Positions 1 through 8,590 of a stretch of 36,830 nucleotides of DNA are shown here, in pieces; positions within the stretch are counted from its first letter, which is position 1, and the number at the start of each line of letters is the position of its first letter. Made by a program: the position numbers and the translations under genes. The notes below the pieces were generated by a model. The model ran no database searches. It had not been told where the DNA came from and saw nothing but the letters and a program-made list of their open reading frames with translations. Where the stretch lies: contig NZ_ASSJ01000050.1 in the NCBI RefSeq assembly GCF_000473895.1, positions 1-36,830 on the forward strand, written 5' to 3'. Source of the DNA: Rubidibacter lacunae KORDI 51-2 (GTDB lineage: Bacteria; Cyanobacteriota; Cyanobacteriia; Cyanobacteriales; Rubidibacteraceae).

Positions 1-144
1 CCCTAGCTAGTTTCTAGCGTACTGAGAGGAGTCTTTGCATTCCGGTGCAGAATTAATTTTCTAGGAGGTCACACCTGCCCAGGCTTGGGCCTGCTTTTAC
101 CCAAACCCTTCTCCCTCTGTAGTTGAAGAAAACCTTGAAACGCC

Positions 145-861
145 TCAAGTTTTGTCTTGGCTGTAGGCAACATTTTTAAAGGTGACGCAGTTATTGGCGG
201 GATTATAGAGGGTGTAGGTTGCCTGTCTCGGAGTTCGTCCAACAGCCCCAGTGCCAACAACGCGGCGGGCTGTTTTCCCCTCTTGCTGCTGCTCCTGCTT
301 CCCGCCCAGAGTGGTGACTGTAGAGCGGAGTTTGCTGGGGGTTACCCAACATTCAAAGGCCAGCCCCGATCGCCCACAGAATAGGTTGTTGGCATCTGCA
401 CGGATGAGGCGATCGCACAACTGAACCGCGGGTGTGTTCGGTGTGAGTTCATCAGCATAACTCACTGTACTTCCATGAATCATTAAGCAGTCTAACTCGT
501 GAAAGCCAAAGTGATGCGAACGCAACCACCCCACCGACTCACGCGATACCGATTCCCACAGGTGCTTGACCCCATCGCCACCAAATTCTGCCATCAACTC
601 GGGAGCATCAGGCGAGCTACTAAGCCCGTGCAAGCTAAAGCATTGCTCTTCCCACCAACCGATGCAAACCTGAGGTTCTAGTTCTCCCGAGCGGGGCGAT
701 CGCAATCGCTCGATCGTCGCCTCATTATTTCCCTTTAGCCCTACTACATCTCCTATGATGTATAGATCGGTGACCGGGCTGCGCTGCCGTCGAATATCCT
801 GCAATACCGCTTCATAGGCTACTAAATTGCCCTCAATACCACTCAAAATTGCCCATTTCAT
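145..861 (-). CDS. Degenerate metallophosphoesterase-fold protein
   Basis: This 238-aa protein has the layout of a small calcineurin-like metallophosphoesterase, but most metal ligands are gone. The first motif, normally D-x-H-G-N, reads SGIEGN (residues 7-12). GDVVG (37-41) keeps its Asp. The GNHE motif reads GNNE (44-47). The single HGS histidine (129) remains, and the final G-H-x-H is replaced by CGRSG (162-166). The start ATG follows a GAGG about 13 bases upstream. It is the last gene of the minus-strand zinc-type cluster, 425 bp downstream of the ccmM-like gene, so it may have its own promoter. The family assignment rests on the motif framework. Loss of a conventional two-metal phosphatase centre is inferred from the substitutions, so it may be a pseudoenzyme or bind ligands without metal. 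Confidence 0.7.
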   Translation of the reverse strand: MKWAILSGIEGNLVAYEAVLQDIRRQRSPVTDLYIIGDVVGLKGNNEATIERLRSPRSGELEPQVCIGWWEEQCFSLHGLSSSPDAPELMAEFGGDGVKHLWESVSRESVGWLRSHHFGFHELDCLMIHGSTVSYADELTPNTPAVQLCDRLIRADANNLFCGRSGLAFECWVTPSKLRSTVTTLGGKQEQQQEGKTARRVVGTGAVGRTPRQATYTLYNPANNCVTFKNVAYSQDKT

Positions 862-1285
862 TAGCCTGCTTCCTCGAAAGCAACTAGATTATCTCAGACT
901 TTTAGCAACGGAAGGGGTATGGAAAAACAGAGTTTTCATGTCCCTAAATGCTAATCTTCATGCCCTCAATCCGCCCTCACGCTCGAACTTGGCGAACTTG
1001 CTTATTCTTGCCCTGATGCACAATCCTCAATTGAGTTGCTTTTCAACCATTCCGACTGGTCAACCGGACGGTGATTCGCTGCTATTTTAACCCGATCCAT
1101 CAGCTTTAAACGGCCCGACAGCAGCGCAACTTTACAAGAGTGAATGATACATTCGCGATTGGCTTTCGGTAGTTGAGATGGAAGTAGCCGATCGACAGGA
1201 TGAATTGGTTTGCCAGCAAAAAAGGTGATGGATAGATGTAAGCACCATCTTATAAACAACTCATCATAGATTTGACCTGCGAGGC
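862..1285. other. Intergenic gap, no gene recognised
   Basis: This 424-bp stretch separates the metallophosphoesterase-like gene from the ccmM-like gene. An open frame on the minus strand (1002-1259) shows no recognisable family and no ribosome binding site. A short inverted repeat, GAATG-ATA-CATTC at 1142-1154, vaguely resembles half of the operators found elsewhere in the cluster but is too short to call. On the minus strand, GATAAT near 890 could be a -10 element for the downstream gene. Confidence 0.5.
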
Positions 1286-2221
1286 TTACTCAGGCTTCTG
1301 AATCGTTCGTTCCAACTGACGCCGTTTCGCCCTGGGGTCAATGCCTAACAATCGCACATAGTCGCCGGGACGATCCGCTAAAAACTGCTCCACCTGGTTG
1401 AGTACCCGGGCTTCATGATCACTAGCAATTGTAGGACCGCTCTGCCATGAGCCTGCTTTAAAACGGCGGGCATCGGCAAATTCCAGACCAATGTGGTGTC
1501 CTAAGCGGAGTTGTTGCTCGATAACATCGACGATGTCTGCTCTCAAAGAGCGAGCCATCGGGCCTTTTAGAGGCATCGATTGGAAACCCTTAGTGGATGA
1601 GGAATCCTGCGAAGCCGTGACGCAGGCAATGTCGTTCGCGCAGCGGTACCCAGCTCGCAGGGACTGGTTGATTTCGACCACATGATGAGAAAAAGTGCGA
1701 TCGCTCTCATTGGCATCCGGTAGTCGATCGGCAGCCTGTTGGGTTGTAATCACCGCTCCTGATGGCACATACTTACCGCGAGGAATCTCCACATCCTGTA
1801 TTAGGGCGTGCATCATCACAATGCAGCCGTGGCCTACCTGGGCGTTGAACACTGTGGAGCGAAAGCCAATAAAACATTCATTCCCAACGTAAGCCGGTCC
1901 GTGGATCAACGACATGTGGGTAATGCAGGTGTCGTGGCCTATCCACACCGAGTAGGGTTCCCGATCGTCCCCTAAGACACGCCCCTGCTCTAACCCATGG
2001 ATAACCACTCCATCCTGAATGTTGGTATTCGCCCCAATGTAAAAGGGAGACCCTTCATCGGCTCGAATGGAGGTATTGGGAGAAACGATCGCATTTTCGC
2101 CCAGCCGTACATCCCCAATCAAACTGCTCTGGGGATGGACATAGGCAGATGCGGCAATGGTGGGCCGATCCCGATCGCTGTCCCAGGGTGTTGGTGGAGC
2201 GGGTTGATGACGGAGCGGCAT
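1286..2221 (-). CDS. ccmM: CcmM paralog: gamma-carbonic anhydrase plus one RbcS-like module
   Basis: Residues 1-210 form a left-handed beta-helix gamma-carbonic anhydrase domain matching the N-terminus of carboxysomal CcmM. The three expected metal histidines are present (His75, His102, His107), as is a cysteine pair (Cys194, Cys200) that in CcmM forms an activating disulfide. After a short linker there is one RbcS-like (SSUL) module (about 223-308) with the signatures [11 protein letters not shown] and YVRLLGIDP. Carboxysomal CcmM normally carries three or more such modules, so this 311-aa protein is a short-form paralog. AAGGAG lies seven bases before the ATG. The gene begins 15 bp after hisI, implying one transcript. 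Expected role: a bicarbonate/CO2 enzyme that can also dock on Rubisco, here placed among zinc-starvation genes. Zinc dependence of this copy cannot be read from sequence. Confidence 0.9.
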   Translation of the reverse strand: MPLRHQPAPPTPWDSDRDRPTIAASAYVHPQSSLIGDVRLGENAIVSPNTSIRADEGSPFYIGANTNIQDGVVIHGLEQGRVLGDDREPYSVWIGHDTCITHMSLIHGPAYVGNECFIGFRSTVFNAQVGHGCIVMMHALIQDVEIPRGKYVPSGAVITTQQAADRLPDANESDRTFSHHVVEINQSLRAGYRCANDIACVTASQDSSSTKGFQSMPLKGPMARSLRADIVDVIEQQLRLGHHIGLEFADARRFKAGSWQSGPTIASDHEARVLNQVEQFLADRPGDYVRLLGIDPRAKRRQLERTIQKPE

Positions 2222-2236
2222 GTAACTCTCCTTGGT

Positions 2237-2722
2237 TCAAAGTTGAGTGGGATTGGGAGCATTCCCATAGACGGCGATGGGGTCAAACGTTTTGGTGGTT
2301 TCCGTAAACGCGAGCGCAATGGGGCGACCCGCCTTAATATCACCCTCACCAGGAGATACCTGACGGTAAAAGCAAGAGCGATAGCCCACATGGCAACTGG
2401 CCCCTGTTCCAGCTACAGCGACCTTCATCCACAGACAATCCCGATCGTCATCAATTAGCAATTGCTGCACGGATTGCATCAGTCCACTAGTTGCGCCTTT
2501 ATGCCAGAGCTGCTGACGACTGCGGCTGTAGTGGTGGGCTTCGCCCGTTTCAAGGGTTTTCAGCAACGCCGCTTCATTCATATAGGCGTGCATCAGTACC
2601 TCGCCGGTTGCAGCATCTGTGGTAACCACAGGGATGAGCCCATTCGCGTCAAACTTGGGGGCCAAGAGCATCCCTTCTTCGACAACTTCAACTGAAGTCC
2701 GGTCAGCAAATCGTGATGGCAT
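2237..2722 (-). CDS. hisI: Stand-alone phosphoribosyl-AMP cyclohydrolase
   Basis: HisI hydrolyses phosphoribosyl-AMP in the third step of histidine synthesis and is a zinc enzyme. From the ATG at 2722 the protein has 161 aa. It shows an acidic D-x-D-x-D stretch (91-95) followed by [14 protein letters not shown] (107-120), the family zinc-cysteine signature. There is no fused HisE pyrophosphohydrolase domain, whereas many cyanobacteria use a bifunctional HisIE, so this is likely an extra copy. Another in-frame ATG lies at 2752, but the sequence there overlaps an inverted repeat (2741-2756). Neither start has a clear ribosome binding site. Extra HisI copies are known members of Zur-type zinc-starvation sets, which fits the neighbours: FeoB-like upstream and ccmM-like 15 bp downstream. 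Confidence 0.88.
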   Translation of the reverse strand: MPSRFADRTSVEVVEEGMLLAPKFDANGLIPVVTTDAATGEVLMHAYMNEAALLKTLETGEAHHYSRSRQQLWHKGATSGLMQSVQQLLIDDDRDCLWMKVAVAGTGASCHVGYRSCFYRQVSPGEGDIKAGRPIALAFTETTKTFDPIAVYGNAPNPTQL

Positions 2723-2943
2723 GGCACGACAGACTGTAAGAATAATATACATTATTGCATAGTTTTGCGAACTACATCGGTTACAACCTAGGGCAAACGC
2801 ATACAGATTTCTGTGCCACGATCGAATTTAGGGTTTCAGCATTCTGGAGTGCTTGAACTGAGCTCTCCGTTCTCAACAAGTCCCGCTAGAGTCTCGCATT
2901 TTGCGACGATCGAACTGAGATTCTGAGTTTGTGTTTCCCCTAG

Positions 2944-4581
2944 TTACAACCAGTTGCCTACCCAGGCCAGAAGCATTGAAAAAACGATCGCGGCGCTCGC
3001 CTGACGAACCATCAGCACTATTGCAAACCGTACCGACTGTTCGCGGGCAATAGTCAGTGCGGTGACCAGGCAGGGCAGCAACACCCCGGTCAGGTACACG
3101 CCCGTCAAAATTTGCAGAGGTGTTAGTACCGCTAGGGTATCTGGTTCGGCAAAGAGCAGCAGTCCGTCTTTGCGAATCGAGGCGAAAATAACAGGTAAAG
3201 CTGCTTCTGGAGGCAGTCCAAAAAGCCCCATTAAGGGATTAATCCATCCTGCTAGAGCGGCAATTAGACCAAACCAATCCAAGACTGAGGCGACGATCGC
3301 GATCGCGAAAAAGATGGGAATTGCATTCGCAAAAAATTGGCTGAGGGTACATTGGGTTTCGCGCCAGATGGCTGACCAGCGAGGTATTTCCAAAAATGTG
3401 CGCCGTTCAATTATCAGGGTATTGTGCATAGAACGGGTTGCTTTAGGCGCAATCAGACGGGTGTAGATCGACGTGGTCAGGGTTAAATAGACCAGGTAGG
3501 GTACCACTAAGCCGGGCAATTTGGCGGCGCTGAAAACCCCCAAGGTGGCGCCGAATTGGTAGGAACAGGCGGAACCAAAGGCGATCGCACTCACACAGGT
3601 CTGCCGAGAACAACTGGAACAGGCGCGAGTGCTAATCACGGCGGGCACATTGCAGCCAAATCCCATAATGACCCGCACCAAATCTCGCCCGGATAGACCG
3701 AAAGGTCTCAGGAGTGGATGCAGCGCCTCGGAAATGCGTTCCACTAAGCCGCTAGCCTTGTATGTTCCTAAAAACAGGGCATACAGAATCACCGTAGGTA
3801 CCGCCCAGACAAATAACAGCGGCCCCATCGAAACTAAGCCATAACGGCCAATCAGAATTGCCTCTAGCAGCGAGGGTGTCTGGGATAGGAAATTGACCAG
3901 AGGGGCTAATCCGATGTGTATCAGCGGATCGAGCATGCTCGCGACTCTATTGGCGACCCAAACGGCAATGATGGCAGGCAACAGCAACAATAAGATGGCC
4001 AGCAACCCACCCCAACGGGGGTGTTCCAACGAAGTAGGCGCGGGCTCGATCCGCCATCCCACCGGAATTGGGTGCCATTGCTGGGGAAAGGGGGCTGGAG
4101 TCTGCAATGCCTCTAGAATCTGCTGGTGTTGCCCCTGGCTTAAATGACGGGCATCCACAGGAATAAACCTCACCTGGGAGGCTTGCTCCCAACGGTCCAA
4201 AACTTGCTGGATGAAGTCAGAAGGCAAAATTTTATCCCAGAAGGTGATGACCACCAGCCCTTGTTTCCCGGCTACTAGCGGTAGCAAATCCGCCAAGTCA
4301 TCATCAATATGGGTCGCTTTAACAACCAACAAAATCCTGTCATGGGTCTGGAGTTGCGCTAGAGCGGTTCGGGTGGTAGCGGTGTCGGAACGAAAGAGGA
4401 TACCTGGGGTGTCGATCAAGGTATCGTTTCTGGTCTGATAGGTTTCGCAGGCGATCGTCGAGCCTTGAATGTTAGTGCTGACAGGAGAACGCCCCGCGAG
4501 CGCTGCTGCCAGCTCGGATTTTCCTGTACTTTCTTTGCCGACAATTACGGTGCTGCGTTGGGCAGGCGGGGTAGTGGGCAT
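2944..4581 (-). CDS. Short FeoB-like GTPase/permease
   Basis: The 545-aa protein begins with a small G domain: G1 GKESTGKS (16-22), G3 DTPG (57-60), and TFWDK where a canonical N/TKxD motif is expected. It continues into a membrane region with two FeoB Gate-type blocks. Gate 1 keeps GFGCNVPAVISTR but is followed by an unusual cysteine cluster (ACSSC, then RQTC) and GSACSYQF in place of the usual serine/cysteine-proline motif. FeoB proteins of enteric type are about 770 aa; this one lacks most of the spacer after the G domain. The chosen ATG is at 4581; a TTG at 4653 would add 24 residues, and neither has a good ribosome binding site. It follows the flavoprotein gene closely. Known family role is GTP-dependent Fe(II) import; zinc or another metal is inferred here only from context. 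Confidence 0.82.
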   Translation of the reverse strand: MPTTPPAQRSTVIVGKESTGKSELAAALAGRSPVSTNIQGSTIACETYQTRNDTLIDTPGILFRSDTATTRTALAQLQTHDRILLVVKATHIDDDLADLLPLVAGKQGLVVITFWDKILPSDFIQQVLDRWEQASQVRFIPVDARHLSQGQHQQILEALQTPAPFPQQWHPIPVGWRIEPAPTSLEHPRWGGLLAILLLLLPAIIAVWVANRVASMLDPLIHIGLAPLVNFLSQTPSLLEAILIGRYGLVSMGPLLFVWAVPTVILYALFLGTYKASGLVERISEALHPLLRPFGLSGRDLVRVIMGFGCNVPAVISTRACSSCSRQTCVSAIAFGSACSYQFGATLGVFSAAKLPGLVVPYLVYLTLTTSIYTRLIAPKATRSMHNTLIIERRTFLEIPRWSAIWRETQCTLSQFFANAIPIFFAIAIVASVLDWFGLIAALAGWINPLMGLFGLPPEAALPVIFASIRKDGLLLFAEPDTLAVLTPLQILTGVYLTGVLLPCLVTALTIAREQSVRFAIVLMVRQASAAIVFSMLLAWVGNWL

Positions 4582-4681
4582 GGGTAGGGAAAGGAAAAAG
4601 TTGCCAGTTCTTGGTTTTGAGCTTTGAGTTGGCGGCTGAGTAGAAGAAATCAAAACTCAAAATTCAGCATTCTGAACCTTG

Positions 4682-5806
4682 CTAACAAATGCAGTCATTG
4701 CTGCAGCAGGAGAGGTCATCGAGGAAAAGTCCGCCCTCGCGGTAGGCATCAAGGGGGCTGGGGTCAAGACCAAGGCGATGGGCGATCGCATTGGCCACCA
4801 CCGCAAAGCGTTGGCGAAACTTGTAGATGAAGCAAAAGATCAAATCCCCATGGCGCACGGAAGGTCCTGTGACAAAGAGGCCAGGGGTGAGCGTGGATTC
4901 ATCGTTCTCAGTGAGGGCAGCATAACCCTCGGACCAATCAAATAGGGACACAATCTGTTTCAAGCTGGTGTCGAAGCCGGTGCAGAGAATGGGGGGATGG
5001 GCTGTCGTCCACTGCTGATATTCGCTGTAGACTGCGTAGCCCCCTGAAATAGGTCTGACTTCCTCGATGCTGGCGTTACCGACCATATCCAGGCGGCCTG
5101 TGCGGTAAACAAACTCCAATCGCTGAAGCGTGTAGGGGGAGAGGGCAATGCTGGGGTCGGTGTCGGGATTAGCCCAAGCCCCGGTGCGATCGAGCACGCC
5201 GACTTTCTTACCCAGCGCTACTAAATTGGCAGCGGCATCCATACCGCTTTCGTACCCGCCGATGATGATGAATTCGTCGCCCTCCAGACCCGCCCACGAT
5301 CGAATTTGAGTGTTGTGGATGCAGTGCTCTGCCCCCAGAAAGGGATTGAGATGGGGATATTGATATTCCCCAGCGGCCCAAATGACAAACCGGGCAGACA
5401 GGTCACCGTTGCTAGTGCGCAGAGTAAAGCCTCCCTGGGGCAGAGGCTCAACGGTTTGTACATCTACTTCTGTTTGGATCGGCAACTCAAAGCGATCGGC
5501 AACGGTCTGCAAGTACAACGCGTATTGCTTACCGCTGATGTGCTCTCGCCGAAAGGCGAGAGCAGGTGAGGTATTTAAGGTCACTGCATTCAGGTCGAGC
5601 AATCCAAAACCATGACTTGGGAATGAAGGAGTAATGAATTTCATCTCCTCAGGCCAGCGGCTGAAGGATGCTCCAACCTGGTGTCTTTCTAAAACTGTGA
5701 AGCGCTCTAGACCCAGTTCTTTAAGCACAACGCCACAACCAATGCCGGCAGCTCCGGCACCAACGATCGCTACGTCATAGGACCGATCCGCTTGGGATTG
5801 CTTCAC
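4682..5806 (-). CDS. CzcO-like FAD-dependent oxidoreductase with Cys-rich tail
   Basis: This 374-aa flavoprotein has an N-terminal FAD-binding GAGAAGIGCG (17-26) and a second dinucleotide-binding GGYESG in the middle, the layout of the CzcO/flavin monooxygenase-like NAD(P)H oxidoreductases. It ends in SCCSNDCIC, a compact cysteine tail (Cys367, 368, 372, 374) that looks able to bind a metal or form redox disulfides. Translation starts at a GTG, 23 bp downstream of the strongest operator in the window (5829-5857), so it is the first gene of a transcript that runs on into the FeoB-like gene. CzcO relatives were named for association with cation-efflux loci, but their substrate is generally unknown. 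Substrate and partner are unknown here too. Confidence 0.82.
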   Translation of the reverse strand: MKQSQADRSYDVAIVGAGAAGIGCGVVLKELGLERFTVLERHQVGASFSRWPEEMKFITPSFPSHGFGLLDLNAVTLNTSPALAFRREHISGKQYALYLQTVADRFELPIQTEVDVQTVEPLPQGGFTLRTSNGDLSARFVIWAAGEYQYPHLNPFLGAEHCIHNTQIRSWAGLEGDEFIIIGGYESGMDAAANLVALGKKVGVLDRTGAWANPDTDPSIALSPYTLQRLEFVYRTGRLDMVGNASIEEVRPISGGYAVYSEYQQWTTAHPPILCTGFDTSLKQIVSLFDWSEGYAALTENDESTLTPGLFVTGPSVRHGDLIFCFIYKFRQRFAVVANAIAHRLGLDPSPLDAYREGGLFLDDLSCCSNDCIC

Positions 5807-5828
5807 ACCGGTTTACTCGAATCGATAT

Positions 5829-5857
5829 TATATGAAAATGATAATCATTCTCATATA
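5829..5857. promoter_or_regulatory. Zur/Fur-type operator upstream of the flavoprotein gene
   Basis: A 29-bp palindrome centred on 5843 with a single mismatched pair (5836/5850). Its core is AATGATAATCATT (5837-5849). It lies 23 bp before the GTG start of the CzcO-like gene. The core matches the cyanobacterial Zur box pattern (TGATAATnATTATCA-like), and Fur boxes are similar. Zur is preferred because of the gene set it controls. Confidence 0.8.
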
Positions 5858-6255
5858 TTTTGTCCAGGAGCTTGGAAGGTGACAGCGTGCCAAAGCCTTT
5901 TCTGTGGCTTTTTTCAGGTTCTAAAGTTGCAGAGCAATTTGTTTAAGGGACTGCGAATTTTTGCCGCCGGGACGCCATAGTGTGAGTCCCCGGAATAGCA
6001 TCGGGACCTGCAGGCCGTTCGAACTTGAAACCAGATCGCACCTGATGCTAGAAGGGTCTGCCTAGTCTCGATCCTGAGGATTCGTCACCTGTCTGACACA
6101 AGTGCCTCAAGCCATGCAAGCTCGTGGCAAGATTTCAAGGATTTCAGGAGATTTGTCAGCCAGCCAGGTTCGTTACTCCCTGATGTCTGCGATGGAGGAT
6201 GCAAGGTATAGAAAAAGATTCCGGGCTTGCCCGCTGTTCGAGTCAGGCCCGGGTT
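5858..6255. other. Intergenic region with remnant sequence
   Basis: About 400 bp between the operator and the decayed DsrE-like gene. No intact gene is seen. An AAAGCC/GGCTTT hairpin followed by T residues near 5903-5930 resembles a plus-strand terminator, but no plus-strand gene precedes it. The stretch nearest 6255 may contain scrambled C-terminal sequence of the decayed gene. Confidence 0.4.
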
Positions 6256-6566
6256 TCATACCATCAGCATCAACGCTGCAGTTTTCAGGCTGAAACCGAT
6301 GCAAACTGCGGCCAAGGGCTGACCACTTACGTTTCTTTCTAGGGCAAATAGATCGCACATCATCAAAAAAATGTCTTGTCTTTCTGCCAACTTTGCCAAT
6401 CGTTCTCCGATCGGATCGCCCTTTCGCAAAACGAAGCAGTTGTCATCCAAGAAGAACATACACACAACTTCAGCTCCATGCACACCCACTTTAGCTGCGG
6501 CAGAATCATTTGCTCTAACTTTCAAGTTTCGCAGCGAGGATGGGTAAAAACATAAGCAACTTTCAT
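6256..6566 (-). pseudogene. Decayed DsrE/DsrF-like gene
   Basis: The ATG at 6566 lies 17 bp after the thrS stop and opens a frame reading MKVAYVFTHPRCET, then TGA (6522-6524), then KLEQMILPQLK. A shift of frame then gives VGVHGAEVVCMFF and GDPIGERLAKLAERQ, followed by LMMCDLFALERN. Joined, these resemble small DsrE-family sulfur-relay proteins, in which the CDQC-like position usually carries a cysteine that is lost here. One stop and one frameshift within 45 codons, plus a missing C-terminal half, mark a pseudogene. Its position implies it was once cotranscribed with thrS. The family call comes from remembered motif similarity and is moderate. Confidence 0.55.
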
Positions 6567-6583
6567 TGCACTTTTATCTCGAT

Positions 6584-8446
6584 CTAAATTTGTTGTTTGT
6601 TGATAACTGAATGCTGCATTTTTCCCTGAAGTTCTGACAGCGTCAATGCTCCGATTTCTCCTGCTTGACGGGTTCGTACACTCAAGGTCTGGTTTTCCAC
6701 TTCCCGTCTGCCAATAACCGCAACCATTGGGATCTTCTCCAACTCAGCCGAGCGTATTTGCTTGCCTAGTCGCTCGCCACTAGTATCGACTTCTACTCGA
6801 AAGCCTCCTTCTTGGAGTTGTCGAGCAGTTGCCTCAGCATAGGAACGATGCGCGTCACCGACTGGCAGCAAGCGTATTTGCACGGGCGCTAGCCATAGGG
6901 GGAAAGTACCCGCATAATTCTCCACCAAAATCCCAAAAAAGCGCTCCAAAGAACCGAAAATGGCCCGATGAACCATAATCGGGCGCTGGCGCGTGCCATC
7001 CGCCGCCACATAGTTCAAATCAAACCGTTCCGGTAAATTGAAATCCACTTGAATTGTCGAACATTGCCAGAGTCGCCCAATGGCATCTTGAATTTTGATA
7101 TCGATTTTAGGTCCATAAAATGCGCCACCGCCTTCATCGATCGCATAGTCCCAACCCTTAGTATTTAATGCTTCTACTAAAGCATCGGTAGCGAGTTGCC
7201 AAATGCCATCAGTTCCAACCGATTTAGCAGGACGGGTCGAAAGATTCACTTCATACTCGGAAAAACCAAAGTCCGATAAAATTTTCTCCGTCAGATTTAG
7301 CACTCCTAAAATTTCCTGTGCCGCCTGCTCTGGGAGACAAAAGATGTGAGCATCATCCTGGGTGAAGCCCCGCACCCGCATCAACCCATGTAACACCCCC
7401 GATCGCTCGTAACGATAGACTGTCCCCAACTCTGCCCACCGGACCGGCAGCTCGCGATAGGAATGCAATCGGCTTTGGTAGGTCAAGACATGGAACGGGC
7501 AGTTCATGGGTTTGAGCTGATATTGCTGCGCTTCAACTTCAATGGGGTCAAACATGTTCTCCCGATAGAAGTCGACATGACCTGATCTTTTCCACAACTC
7601 CACGTTTGCTACATGGGGGGTATATAACAGGTCATAACCTGCTGCCAGATGCGCCGAACGCCAGTAATCCTCAATCAACAACCGCATCCGCGCACCCTTA
7701 GGATGCCAGAATACTAACCCGCCTCCCGCATCTTCTTGGATGCTGAATAAATCCAACTCTTGTCCCAGCTTCCGATGATCGCGGCGCTTAGCTTCTTCTT
7801 TCTGCTGTAGATAGGCTTGAAGTTGGCCGGGGGTTTCCCAGGCAGTACCATAAATCCGCTGCAACTGGGGCTTGGTCTCATCCCCGCGCCAGTAGGCTCC
7901 GGCCACACTTTCCAGCGAAAATGCATCGGGGTGAATATCTCCCGTAAAGTTTAGGTGTGGTCCTGCACAGAGATCCCACCACACCTCCGTGGGGGGCACA
8001 GTGATTGGATGAATTAAGGATGGTTCGATCTCGGGATGTGAGGCAATCCCCACATCTGGGGAGCCAATAAAGTAGCGGGTAATGGGTTCATCAGCAGGAA
8101 TGCTATCGAGAATTTCTTCTTTGTAGGGCTCCTGGAGTGCGATTATTTCCGCTCGAATGTCTTCCCGGTTTACGACCTCTCGGATAACAGGCAGGTTTGC
8201 TCGAACGATCCGCCGCATCTCTATTTCAATTTGCTCTAAGTCTTCAGGGGTGAAGGGTTTAGGGCGTTCGAAGTCGTAGTAGAATCCAGTCTCTGTCCAG
8301 GGACCGATCGTGACCTTGGTTTCGGGAAATAGGGTTTGCACCGCCATTGCCAAAACGTGGGCACAAGTATGCCGAATCCGCAGCAATGTCTGTGGGTCAC
8401 CTTGAGGGCAAGAGGATTGTTGGGAAGATTTAACCGGATTCAGCAT
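6584..8446 (-). CDS. thrS: Threonyl-tRNA synthetase, probable zinc-starvation copy
   Basis: Class II ThrRS of 620 aa that charges tRNA-Thr. It lacks the N-terminal TGS domain and opens directly in the editing domain, whose residues are present: RHTCAH (about 25-30) and LCAGPH. The catalytic zinc ligands are also kept: Cys in MNCPFH, His in RGFTQDDAHIF, His in RPIMVHRAIFGS. The ATG at 8446 is chosen over a TTG two codons earlier because a degraded duplicate upstream (9440) preserves the same ATG. A Zur-type operator lies 13 bp upstream. In Anabaena a second ThrRS (T2) is induced by low zinc through Zur and is poor at proofreading; the operator suggests this is the T2 equivalent, although the signature editing residues look intact here. 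Confidence 0.92.
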   Translation of the reverse strand: MLNPVKSSQQSSCPQGDPQTLLRIRHTCAHVLAMAVQTLFPETKVTIGPWTETGFYYDFERPKPFTPEDLEQIEIEMRRIVRANLPVIREVVNREDIRAEIIALQEPYKEEILDSIPADEPITRYFIGSPDVGIASHPEIEPSLIHPITVPPTEVWWDLCAGPHLNFTGDIHPDAFSLESVAGAYWRGDETKPQLQRIYGTAWETPGQLQAYLQQKEEAKRRDHRKLGQELDLFSIQEDAGGGLVFWHPKGARMRLLIEDYWRSAHLAAGYDLLYTPHVANVELWKRSGHVDFYRENMFDPIEVEAQQYQLKPMNCPFHVLTYQSRLHSYRELPVRWAELGTVYRYERSGVLHGLMRVRGFTQDDAHIFCLPEQAAQEILGVLNLTEKILSDFGFSEYEVNLSTRPAKSVGTDGIWQLATDALVEALNTKGWDYAIDEGGGAFYGPKIDIKIQDAIGRLWQCSTIQVDFNLPERFDLNYVAADGTRQRPIMVHRAIFGSLERFFGILVENYAGTFPLWLAPVQIRLLPVGDAHRSYAEATARQLQEGGFRVEVDTSGERLGKQIRSAELEKIPMVAVIGRREVENQTLSVRTRQAGEIGALTLSELQGKMQHSVINKQQI

Positions 8447-8459
8447 ATCCAATCGAAAC

Positions 8460-8478
8460 GAGAATGGTTATCATTCTC
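8460..8478. promoter_or_regulatory. Zur/Fur-type operator of thrS
   Basis: GAGAATG-GTTAT-CATTCTC, a 19-bp palindrome centred on 8469 with one G/T mismatched pair. It ends 13 bp before the thrS ATG and shares its arms with the boxes at 5843 and 9463. Binding here would block transcription start or ribosome access. Confidence 0.78.
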
Positions 8479-8590
8479 AATTTAGCATTGTGCATCATGT
8501 CTGCGCTCAGGAAGACCAGCGGGTAGATCGGTGTCGTCCTGTTAGTCTTGAGAGATTGCTGGAACCAACTCCATGGTGATGAGAAATTCC

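Noticed and set aside
1142-1154. GAATG-ATA-CATTC, possible operator for the phosphoesterase-like gene
   Set aside because: Too short, lacks the ATAATCA core, and lies 280 bp from the start codon.
2741-2756. AATAAT-ATAC-ATTATT inverted repeat at the hisI start, possibly a fourth Zur box
   Set aside because: The arms and spacing differ from the three clear boxes (no GAT/ATC core). It may be chance in an AT-rich promoter. It matters only for start choice.
5903-5930. Hairpin plus T run, plus strand
   Set aside because: No plus-strand gene upstream; only six base pairs. Not called as a terminator.
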